11,653 bases of DNA from Bacillota bacterium (GTDB lineage Bacteria > Bacillota > Clostridia > Lachnospirales > Anaerotignaceae): assembly GCA_017547125.1 (NCBI GenBank), contig JAFYQL010000007.1, positions 1 through 11,653 of the forward strand, given 5' to 3'. The translations under genes were made by a program, and so were the position numbers. Shown here piece after piece: positions 5,447 to 11,653 of the stretch; positions within the stretch are counted from its first letter, which is position 1, and every line of letters begins with the position of its first letter. The notes beneath the pieces are model-generated. The model did not search any database and was not told the DNA's origin. It saw only the letters and a list, made by a program, of their open reading frames with translations.

Positions 5447-7141
5447 TTACATCTGTTCCGGAGCCTGAACACCAAGAAGCGCTAAACCTGATGTAAGAAC
5501 GCTGCTTACAGCCTTAACAACTGCAAGTCTTGCTTTTCTTGTTTTTTCGTCTGCACTTAAAATTGGGTTGTCGTGGTAGAATTTGTTGAATGCCTGTGTA
5601 AGGTCAACAACATATCTTGAAACAACTGATGGTTCATACTTATCAGCAGCTTCCTGAACCTTTTCATTGAATGATGCAAGAAGTTTGATAACTTCAACTG
5701 TAACATCGTCAGTAAGAACTGAGAAGTCGATGTCACATGTAACTTCATCGCCTGCTTTTCTAAGTACACTGCATGCTCTCGCATTTGTATACTGAACATA
5801 AGGACCTGTTTCACCTTCAAAGCTGAGCATTTTTTCCCAGCTGAATACGATATCCTTAATTCTGCCGTTGTAAAGGTCATCAAAGATTACTGCACCGATA
5901 CCAACCTGTTTTGCAACTTCTTCCTTGTTTGGAAGGTCAGGGTTCTTTTCTTCAATAATAGCAGCTGTTTTCTTAACTGCTTCATTAAGAAGATCTTCCA
6001 TAAGAACTACGTTGCCTTTTCTTGTTGAAAGCTTACCGCTTTCAAGGCTTACAAGGCCAAATGGTACGTGAACAAGCTGTTTGTTCCAGTCATAACCCAT
6101 TTTTTCAATAACCTTAAACCACTGTGAGAAGTGAAGAATCTGGTCGATAGCAGTGATATAAATACATTTTTCAAAATCGTATGTGTTCTTTCTGTAGATA
6201 GCAGCTGTGATGTCTCTTGTAGCATAAAGTGTACCGCCGTCTGTTCTGATAATAAGACAAGGTGGCATTTTGTCTGCTTCAAGGTCAACGATCATAGCGC
6301 CGTTTGATTCGATAAGAAGCTCTTTTTCTTTAAGTTCATCTACAACTGCAGCCATTTTGTCATTGTAGAAGCTTTCGCCTGCGTATGAGTCGAAGCTTAC
6401 GCCAAGTGTGTTGTAAACTCTTTCAAATTCTTTAAGGCTGATGTCTTTGAACCATTTCCAGAGAGTAAGTGCTTCTTCATCGCCGTCCTGCATCTTAACA
6501 AACCAGCTTCTTGCTGTATCTTCAAGGCTTGGATCTTTTTCTGCTTCATCGTGGAATAAAACGTAAATTCTCATAAGTTCAGAGATACCGTCTTTTTCAA
6601 CCTTTTCAGCATCACCCCAAAGCTTGTATGCAGTGATAAGCTTACCAAACTGTGTACCCCAGTCACCAAGGTGGTTTACACCAACACAGTTGTAACCTAA
6701 AAATTCGTGAATTTTGTAGATTGCATTACCGATAACTGTTGAACGAAGGTGGCCAACGTGGAAAGGCTTTGCAATGTTAGGTGAAGAATAGTCGATAACT
6801 ATGTTTTTGCCGGCCCCAACTGTGCTCTTGCCGTAGTTTTCTTTTTCTTCAAAAACCTTTGTAATAATTTCTTTAGCAAAAACGCTCTTTTCTGTGAAGA
6901 AGTTGAGGTAAGCACCGATAACCTTAGTTTCCTTAACAAATGAAGGAAGCTGTACTTTTTCAGCAAGTTCAGCAGCAATAAGTGGAGGTGCCTTTCTTAA
7001 TGTTTTTGCAAGGCGGAAGCAAGGGTATGCATAGTCGCCCATATCTTTGTTTGGCGGAATTTCAATAGCGCCTAAAACTTCATTTACATCTATTTCAAGA
7101 CTCTGCGCAATTGCAGCAGCTATTTCAGCTTTAAAATCCAT
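5447..7141 (-). CDS. argS: Arginyl-tRNA synthetase
   Basis: 564 residues, the standard length. This cytoplasmic class I enzyme attaches arginine to tRNA-Arg and needs the tRNA for amino-acid activation. The N-terminal Add-1 domain (about 1-110) is followed by the Rossmann core with the HIGH-type motif HVGH at 128-131 in SSPNIAKPFHVGHLRS. The KMSKS loop is in the ArgRS form KLSTRKGN (370-377). The C-terminal helical DALR anticodon-binding domain covers roughly 440-564 and ends LLGVQAPEQM, with the usual 'LLG...APE.M' finish. The ATG at 7141 has AAAGGA eight bases upstream. The gene ends in its own strong terminator, which separates it from the par locus. Confidence 0.97.
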   Translation of the reverse strand: MDFKAEIAAAIAQSLEIDVNEVLGAIEIPPNKDMGDYAYPCFRLAKTLRKAPPLIAAELAEKVQLPSFVKETKVIGAYLNFFTEKSVFAKEIITKVFEEKENYGKSTVGAGKNIVIDYSSPNIAKPFHVGHLRSTVIGNAIYKIHEFLGYNCVGVNHLGDWGTQFGKLITAYKLWGDAEKVEKDGISELMRIYVLFHDEAEKDPSLEDTARSWFVKMQDGDEEALTLWKWFKDISLKEFERVYNTLGVSFDSYAGESFYNDKMAAVVDELKEKELLIESNGAMIVDLEADKMPPCLIIRTDGGTLYATRDITAAIYRKNTYDFEKCIYITAIDQILHFSQWFKVIEKMGYDWNKQLVHVPFGLVSLESGKLSTRKGNVVLMEDLLNEAVKKTAAIIEEKNPDLPNKEEVAKQVGIGAVIFDDLYNGRIKDIVFSWEKMLSFEGETGPYVQYTNARACSVLRKAGDEVTCDIDFSVLTDDVTVEVIKLLASFNEKVQEAADKYEPSVVSRYVVDLTQAFNKFYHDNPILSADEKTRKARLAVVKAVSSVLTSGLALLGVQAPEQM

Positions 7142-7188
7142 GAATATCGTCCTTTCAAATTATAAAATCCAAATTTTCAGCAAATCAA

Positions 7189-7217
7189 AGTTTAACATAT
7201 AATAAGGAAGAAATCAA
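7189..7217 (-). promoter_or_regulatory. Candidate argS promoter
   Basis: On the minus strand, TTGATT (7212-7217) and TAAACT (7189-7194) lie 17 bases apart, giving a predicted start near 7182 and a leader of about 40 bases. A nominally better pair, TTGATT (7183-7188) with TATAAT (7159-7164) at 18 bases, would start transcription inside the ribosome site at 7150-7155, so it is less likely. argS could also be read through from the MBL gene 79 bases upstream; no terminator is visible between them. Confidence 0.4.
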
Positions 7218-7220
7218 TAC

Positions 7221-8042
7221 TTACACTACTACTGTCTGCCCTGCAGCAATGTAATCTACCTGATCCTTCATCACTGCTTTAAGGCCTGCATAACTATCAA
7301 GACCTGTGCAATGGCATGTATAATATTTACTTCCATATTTTACCAATTCGCTTGCAACACCTTCAACCAAATCATTGCTTTCGTTGGCACCGATGTCAGG
7401 GTTCATAAGATGGAAACCGGAAATAACAACATCAACTTCATATCCTTTTATTTCCTTAATCTTTTCCATAATGTTTACAATGCCGTTATGGGCACATCCG
7501 CCGATAAGCACCTTTTTGCCTTCAGCAGTAATAATAAGGTTCTGTTCGTGAGTGAAATCATCTTCAACTTTTTCGCCGTCTTTTTCAGCATAAAGTGTCT
7601 TGTTTGCTTCTGAAAAATACTTTCTGCCTGTAACACCTGAAAAAAGGAAAAGTTCATCATCAATCTGACAGTTTCCTTCCATAAAAACAACTCTGTCGCT
7701 TTCCATAAGACCTTTATCAAGGCCTATTTCAACAACTCCGCAGGCATGTGTGGCATAATGGCTGTCGAAAATATTCTTTCTCACATAAATTTTTGCCTTT
7801 TTGTTTATATCCATAAAAAGCTTAAGTGCTCCGCCGTGGTCATCGTGACCGTGGGATATAAAAGCAATGTCAACCTCTTCAAGATTTACATCGAGAAGGG
7901 CGGCATTTTTGATAAATGTATCATCAGGACCCATGTCAAAAAGTATTTTATGCATAGGTGTTTCTATGTAAAATGAAAGTCCGTGCACACAACAAAAACG
8001 CTCATCAATGCCGGTATTTTCTGTAAGTGCTATTATTTTCAT
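7221..8042 (-). CDS. MBL-fold metallo-hydrolase, DHPS-like family
   Basis: 273 residues covering one complete metallo-beta-lactamase fold with no signal peptide or membrane helix, so it is probably cytoplasmic. The dinuclear metal motif HGHDDH is at 64-69 (SHGHDDHGG). Further candidate ligands are H185 in GGCAHNG (181-187), H211 in SGFHL (208-212) and H244 in the late CHCTG motif (243-247). The HGHDDHGG and CHCTG motifs point to the group named after archaeal 7,8-dihydropterin-6-methyl-4-(beta-D-ribofuranosyl)-aminobenzene-5'-phosphate synthase. Bacterial members are common and their substrates are mostly unknown, so methanopterin synthesis should not be assumed. A strong AAGGAGGT ribosome site lies before the ATG. 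The gene is divergent from the alpha/beta-hydrolase operon. Its promoter carries a palindrome at the -35, suggesting control by a repressor. Confidence 0.88.
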   Translation of the reverse strand: MKIIALTENTGIDERFCCVHGLSFYIETPMHKILFDMGPDDTFIKNAALLDVNLEEVDIAFISHGHDDHGGALKLFMDINKKAKIYVRKNIFDSHYATHACGVVEIGLDKGLMESDRVVFMEGNCQIDDELFLFSGVTGRKYFSEANKTLYAEKDGEKVEDDFTHEQNLIITAEGKKVLIGGCAHNGIVNIMEKIKEIKGYEVDVVISGFHLMNPDIGANESNDLVEGVASELVKYGSKYYTCHCTGLDSYAGLKAVMKDQVDYIAAGQTVVV

Positions 8043-8087
8043 TTTTAATACCTCCTTATATCAAAACAGGCATAATACTTCATTTAA

Positions 8088-8121
8088 AGTATAGCAGAAA
8101 AAACCTTGTCTATACAGACCA
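8088..8121 (-). promoter_or_regulatory. MBL-gene promoter with overlapping palindromic operator
   Basis: On the minus strand, TGCTATACT (8088-8096) is a good extended -10, giving a start near 8081 and a leader of about 40 bases. Where a -35 should be there is no good hexamer. Instead there is an imperfect palindrome, TTGTCTATACAGACCA on the plus strand (8106-8121; 12 of 16 positions match its reverse complement). The form resembles operators of GntR/HutC-type regulators. No regulator gene is in the window. The promoter is fairly convincing; the operator is inference. Confidence 0.5.
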
Positions 8122-8132
8122 TTTTACAAAAA

Positions 8133-8181
8133 TTGCTTTTCTTTTAATGAATTTTGTATCATAATAGAATTACGATATTAT
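8133..8181 (+). promoter_or_regulatory. Candidate promoter region of the plus-strand operon
   Basis: Two overlapping weak possibilities exist. One is TTGCTT (8133-8138) with TATCAT (8157-8162) at 18 bases. The other is TTTGTA (8153-8158) with TATTAT (8176-8181) at 17 bases. Either gives a short leader before the ATG at 8212. A promoter must lie in this region because the gene upstream is divergent, but which hexamers are used is uncertain. Confidence 0.33.
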
Positions 8182-8211
8182 GCAGACTTTATACAAAAGG
8201 GGTGCTTATAT

Positions 8212-9168
8212 ATGAAGATTAAAAAAGTACTTGGTATTATTGGTGCAACTGTCGGCTCAATCGGTGCAGTTGTTCTTTCTGTTAATGTATTTAACAAAAT
8301 GGTATACAAAAGTGCAGTTAAAAGCGATGAAGACTACGAAAAAGGCTACTACTATGACTGGAGAGAAGGCAAAGTTCACTGCAAGGTTGCAGGAAGCGGA
8401 AAACCTGTGCTTCTTTTACACAGTTTAAGCATCGGTTCAAGCCACAGAGAGTGGAGCGAAGTTTTTGATTCTCTTGCAAAACGCTACAAAGTTTATGCCA
8501 TTGACCTTCCGGGCTATGGCTATAGCGACAAGCCAAAAATTACTTACACTGCTTTCCTTTATTCTGCACTTATCAAAGACTTTATCGAAAATGAAATAGG
8601 CGAAGAAACCTCAATTATTGCGGCCAACGGCTCTGCTATGTTTGCAGTTATTGCAGGCAAGCTTTTCCCTGATTTCATCAGCTCAATAATTGCCATTTCA
8701 CCAGGCGGAATAAACGATAAAATGGCTGAAAACAGCAATTTCAAAAAACGTACCTTTATGGAGCTTCCTCTTAAAGGCACATTACAGTACAACCTTAAAA
8801 CATCTAAAAAAGCCATCCGCAAATTCTTTGAAGAATACGGATTTTATGCTAAAGAAAAAATCAGCGATGATCTTGTAAATTCATTCTACATTTCTGCCCA
8901 CACAGAAGCAGGCGATGCAAGATATGCTTATGCATCATTTGTTACTGACTATATGAATATGGACATCAAGCAGTATATCACAGGTCTTTCAATTCCTTTA
9001 ACTATCATATGGGGTGAAGAAAACACAATTTTCGATACAGATGCCGCTCAGACAGTAAAAGACCTTGTTCCTTGGGCAAAATTCTATGTATTTGAAAAAA
9101 CAAAGCTTTTCCCACACATCGAAAATGCAGAAGAATTCTTCAAAGTATGCTGTATTAATATAAAATAA
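8212..9168 (+). CDS. Membrane-anchored alpha/beta-hydrolase-fold protein, probably lacking the catalytic triad
   Basis: 318 residues. A hydrophobic helix at about 5-26 after MKIKK is a signal anchor. The fold then reads clearly: VLLLHSL (66-72), the DLPGYGYSDKP loop (98-108), a strand and helix around 133-153, the ISPGG strand end (162-166), a cap region at about 170-250, IIWGEEN (265-271) and a C-terminal FPHIENAEEF (300-309). Ungapped alignment with ordinary members places N139 (in AANGS) at the nucleophile Ser of GxSxG, N271 at the Asp of WGxxD, and L299 (KLFPH) at the His of GHFPH. All three triad residues therefore seem replaced; S141 nearby is the only alternative nucleophile. The protein may bind rather than hydrolyse. 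The ribosome site AAAGGGG lies about 9 bases before the ATG. It is first gene of the operon, 13 bases before the thioesterase. Confidence 0.82.
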   Translation: MKIKKVLGIIGATVGSIGAVVLSVNVFNKMVYKSAVKSDEDYEKGYYYDWREGKVHCKVAGSGKPVLLLHSLSIGSSHREWSEVFDSLAKRYKVYAIDLPGYGYSDKPKITYTAFLYSALIKDFIENEIGEETSIIAANGSAMFAVIAGKLFPDFISSIIAISPGGINDKMAENSNFKKRTFMELPLKGTLQYNLKTSKKAIRKFFEEYGFYAKEKISDDLVNSFYISAHTEAGDARYAYASFVTDYMNMDIKQYITGLSIPLTIIWGEENTIFDTDAAQTVKDLVPWAKFYVFEKTKLFPHIENAEEFFKVCCINIK

Positions 9169-9181
9169 TCGGGGTTTTGCT

Positions 9182-9637
9182 ATGGAAAAAGATATAAACC
9201 AGATAAATATGGAAAACGAAGTGAGAGCTATTGTAAGCTCTCATTTTAATGATGAAGAAAATTTACTTTTAAATATGCTTAATCCGAAGTTTGTGGAATG
9301 CAATTATGAAGAAAAAAGTATAACTGTAAAATACAAAGCAGAAAAATGGAACATGAATACCGGCGGAACAATGCACGGCGGTATCATCTGCACTGCATTT
9401 GACAACTGCTTTGGTATACTTGCCCATTCATTATGCAGAACATGGGTAACTACCATAGATATAAACGTAAGATTTCTTAAACCTGTATTCTGCGGAGAAG
9501 AGCTTATCGTCACAGCCAAAGCAGATATGAAGGGCAACACAATCATCAGCCTTTCAGGCGAAGCAAAGGTAGGCGACAAACTTGTTGCCGGAGGCTGTGC
9601 CACATTTATGAACATCGGAGGTAAAAACAATGGATAA
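9182..9637 (+). CDS. PaaI-type hotdog-fold thioesterase
   Basis: 151 residues, a single hotdog domain with no signal sequence. The family motif is NTGGTMHGG (59-67), with G66 and G67 at the start of the central helix and D74 in CTAFDNCFG as the likely catalytic acid. The strand TIDINVRFLKPV (91-102) is also typical. Members hydrolyse acyl-CoA thioesters; the acyl group cannot be predicted here. GGGG lies 7 bases before the ATG. The gene overlaps the next one by 8 bases, so the thioesterase and the transporter are translationally coupled, suggesting related substrates. The thioesterase could release a free acid that the transporter exports (inference). Confidence 0.88.
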   Translation: MEKDINQINMENEVRAIVSSHFNDEENLLLNMLNPKFVECNYEEKSITVKYKAEKWNMNTGGTMHGGIICTAFDNCFGILAHSLCRTWVTTIDINVRFLKPVFCGEELIVTAKADMKGNTIISLSGEAKVGDKLVAGGCATFMNIGGKNNG

Positions 9638-10526
9638 AAAAAGAATGAGGGGCAATGCCATGCTTATGCTTACGGCATTCATCTGGGGTACAAGCTTTGT
9701 TTCCCAGGCACTTGGTATGGAAAGCATTGAACCCTTTACATTCAACTGTATACGAAACATTATTGCAGGCCTTTTCCTTATTCCCTGCATCAAATTTCTT
9801 GAAAAACTGAGCCACGAAGAAAAGAAAGTGATGACAAAGGACGAAAAGAAATATCTGCTTAAAGGCGGTATTGTGTGCGGTATATTCCTTTTTGCAGGAA
9901 GCACACTTCAGCAGTTTGGCATACTTTACACATCAGTTGGCAAAGCAGGCTTTATAACTGCACTTTATGTAATTATTGTGCCTATACTTGGCCTTTTTAT
10001 GAAAAGAAAGGTTTCAGCAAAGATATGGGGTTGTATGGTATTTGCCGTAGTTGGTCTTTATCTTCTTTGCATCAATGAAACATTCACCATCAACATCGGC
10101 GACCTTCTTGTGCTTGGCTGCGCATTTGCATTTGCATTACATATCATTGTTATCGACAAATATTCACCAAACACAGATGGTGTAAAAATGAGCTGCGTTC
10201 AGTTTTTTGTATGCGGCATACTTTCAATACTTCCAAGCATTATGTTTGAAAGCTTAACTTTCTCAGACCTTATAAAAGGTATCGGTCCTCTTCTTTATTC
10301 TGCAATACTTTCAAGCGGTGTGGCATTTACACTCCAGATAGTTGCACAGAAGGACACAGACCCTGTTATTGCATCACTCATACTTTGTCTTGAAAGTGTA
10401 TTCGCGGCTCTTGCAGGATGGGTTGTTCTTAAACAGATACTCAGCACAAAAGAACTTTTAGGCTGCTGCCTTATGTTTGCCGCAATAGTAATATCACAGC
10501 TTCCCGATAAAAAGAAAGCAGTTTGA
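9630..10526 (+). CDS. EamA/DMT family transporter
   Basis: 298 residues with about ten hydrophobic helices arranged as two EamA repeats, roughly residues 8-149 and 158-292. The first repeat opens with the characteristic AFIWGTSFV (16-24). The second ends with EXVFAALAGW-like LESVFAALAGWVVL (about 256-269), followed by the last helix and a basic tail PDKKKAV. DMT proteins of this form export amino acids or other small metabolites; the substrate is unknown. GGAGGT stands 7 bases before the ATG, inside the end of the thioesterase gene, and the reading frames overlap by 8 bases. It ends 17 bases before sppA, with no terminator between them. Confidence 0.92.
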   Translation: MDKKRMRGNAMLMLTAFIWGTSFVSQALGMESIEPFTFNCIRNIIAGLFLIPCIKFLEKLSHEEKKVMTKDEKKYLLKGGIVCGIFLFAGSTLQQFGILYTSVGKAGFITALYVIIVPILGLFMKRKVSAKIWGCMVFAVVGLYLLCINETFTINIGDLLVLGCAFAFALHIIVIDKYSPNTDGVKMSCVQFFVCGILSILPSIMFESLTFSDLIKGIGPLLYSAILSSGVAFTLQIVAQKDTDPVIASLILCLESVFAALAGWVVLKQILSTKELLGCCLMFAAIVISQLPDKKKAV

Positions 10527-10543
10527 TAAAAGGAGGCAATAAT

Positions 10544-11575
10544 ATGGAAAATAACCAGTTTACACACGAAGAAAATAAAACTTTAAATAAACCACAGGAC
10601 AAAAAACGTAATAACGGCTGCCTTATAGCCACTGTTATTGTGGGTGCAATACTTATCTGCATCACTATTCTTACAGTTTCAGCCATCGGTGCTATTACAA
10701 AATTCTTCTCTTCAGCAGAAGTGGAAGAACTTATGCCTACAGGCAACTATGTTGAAACACTTTTTATCGAAGGAACTATCAGCGAAAGCAACACAAATGC
10801 TTACGGTATGGCAGTTGGATATGACCACAACTGGACACTTGACGAAATTGACAAACTTATTGAAGACGAAAACAACAAAGGCATTCTTCTTTACTTCAAC
10901 TCTGGCGGCGGCGGTACATACGAAAGTGACGAAATGTACCTTGCCCTCAAAAAATACAAAAAAGAAACTGGCAGACCTATCTACGCATACTATGCACAGA
11001 CTGCAGCATCAGGTGCCGTTTATATCTCAATGGCAGCAGATGAAATATATTCAAACCGTATGACAATGACAGGTTCAATAGGCGTTATGATTCAGAGCTA
11101 TGACGCAAGCGAGCTTATGGACAAAATCGGTATCAAAGAAACTAACGTAATTAGCGGAAGAAACAAGGATATGGGCAACGAAACAGGCCTTAATGAAGAA
11201 CAGAGAGCAATTATGCAGAGCCTTGTTGACGAAAGCTATGAAATCTTTGTTGGCATAGTTTCAGAAGAAAGAGGCATTCCTCTTGATAAAACAAAAGAGC
11301 TTGCTGACGGCAGACTTTATTCACCGCTTCAGGCAAAAGAACTTGGCCTTATTGACCATATCTGCTCATACGATGAATTTATGGAAGAAATGAAGGCTAA
11401 AGAAGAATTTAAAAACTGTGAATTTATAGAAGGCTATCCTTCATCAGAAAGTGTGTGGAGCTTTATACTTTCAAAAGCAAACAGCCTTGCACCAAAAAGC
11501 TTTGAAAAAGAACTTCTTGAAAAAGTTGAACACACAAACTTAAACCCTGTGCAGTTTAAATACAGTGGATTTTAA
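10544..11575 (+). CDS. sppA: Signal peptide peptidase SppA (short, Gram-positive type)
   Basis: 343 residues from the ATG at 10544, which has GGAGG seven bases upstream; an earlier in-frame TTG at 10523 has no such site. SppA cleaves leftover signal peptides and other membrane peptides with a Ser-Lys dyad. One membrane helix is at about 27-50, after a basic cytoplasmic N-terminus, so the peptidase domain lies outside. The oxyanion strand reads FNSGGGG (118-124), where family members usually have NSPGG. Catalytic S156 is in TAASGAVY, and general base K208 is in SGRNKDMG. Their 52-residue spacing equals that of B. subtilis SppA as I recall it (S147, K199). The C-terminal block with LADGRLYSPLQAKELGLID (253-271) is typical. 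It lies between two EamA transporter genes in one apparent operon. Confidence 0.92.
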   Translation: MENNQFTHEENKTLNKPQDKKRNNGCLIATVIVGAILICITILTVSAIGAITKFFSSAEVEELMPTGNYVETLFIEGTISESNTNAYGMAVGYDHNWTLDEIDKLIEDENNKGILLYFNSGGGGTYESDEMYLALKKYKKETGRPIYAYYAQTAASGAVYISMAADEIYSNRMTMTGSIGVMIQSYDASELMDKIGIKETNVISGRNKDMGNETGLNEEQRAIMQSLVDESYEIFVGIVSEERGIPLDKTKELADGRLYSPLQAKELGLIDHICSYDEFMEEMKAKEEFKNCEFIEGYPSSESVWSFILSKANSLAPKSFEKELLEKVEHTNLNPVQFKYSGF

Positions 11576-11596
11576 AATAAAATTAAGGTGATATAA

Positions 11597-11653
11597 ATGA
11601 GAAAAAGCTATGTTTATGCCTTAACTACCATACTTATATGGGCCACCATGGCA
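11597..11653 (+). CDS. Second EamA/DMT family transporter (N-terminus only, cut by window end)
   Basis: ATG at 11597 is preceded by AAGGTG with a 7-base gap and starts 21 bases after sppA. The 19 visible residues, MRKSYVYALTTILIWATMA, form the start of a first membrane helix with the IW-[AGS]-[ST] pattern typical of EamA proteins (compare IWGTS in the upstream transporter). This makes a second DMT transporter in the same operon likely. The frame stays open to the edge. The call rests on this short stretch only. Confidence 0.65.
   Translation, partial: MRKSYVYALTTILIWATMA

Noticed and set aside
7159..7188. TTGATT/TATAAT promoter just before argS
   Set aside because: The hexamers look better than the alternative upstream, but transcription would start within the Shine-Dalgarno sequence (7150-7155) and remove part of it.
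10523..10543. Earlier TTG start for sppA
   Set aside because: It overlaps the stop of the EamA gene and has no ribosome site. ATG 10544 has GGAGG at the right distance.

Overview
The window reads as chromosomal DNA of a low-to-moderate GC Gram-positive anaerobe of class Clostridia, possibly Lachnospiraceae-like (inference). The basis is strong GGAGG-type ribosome sites, U-tract hairpin terminators, the parA-parB-DUF4446 order, B. subtilis-type parS sites, and a NusG-domain-II/Gx-transporter pair. No plasmid, phage, IS or CRISPR signature is visible. Gene density is high and no gap without a gene exceeds 230 bases.

Left part (1-1381): the 3' end of a plus-strand gene, probably a DUF4367-type protein, converges on a minus-strand pair across a bidirectional terminator. 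The pair is a single-TM NusG domain II protein followed by a Gx-family membrane protein. Middle (1382-7141), all minus strand: argS, its terminator, three perfect parS sites exactly 40 bp apart, then parA, parB, a membrane-anchored DUF4446 protein, and serS. This is the chromosome segregation locus. ParB loads at parS, ParA drives segregation, and DUF4446 is a conserved partner of unknown role that here has a highly basic C-terminal tail. No oriC is seen, although parAB and parS normally lie near one.

Right part (7221-11653): a DHPS-like metallo-beta-lactamase-fold protein (minus) is divergent from a compact plus-strand operon. The operon encodes an alpha/beta-hydrolase-fold protein with an N-terminal membrane segment, a PaaI-type hotdog thioesterase, an EamA/DMT transporter, an SppA-type membrane peptidase, and the start of a second EamA/DMT transporter. 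The divergent spacer has an extended -10 promoter whose -35 region is covered by an imperfect palindrome, suggesting a regulated MBL gene.

The most notable observations are: the exact phasing of the three parS sites and their contact with the argS terminator; an alpha/beta-hydrolase in which all three catalytic-triad positions appear replaced (Ser to Asn, Asp to Asn, His to Leu); the basic tail on DUF4446; and the transporter/thioesterase/SppA operon. No wholly new system can be demonstrated from this sequence; the rest is largely conserved housekeeping.
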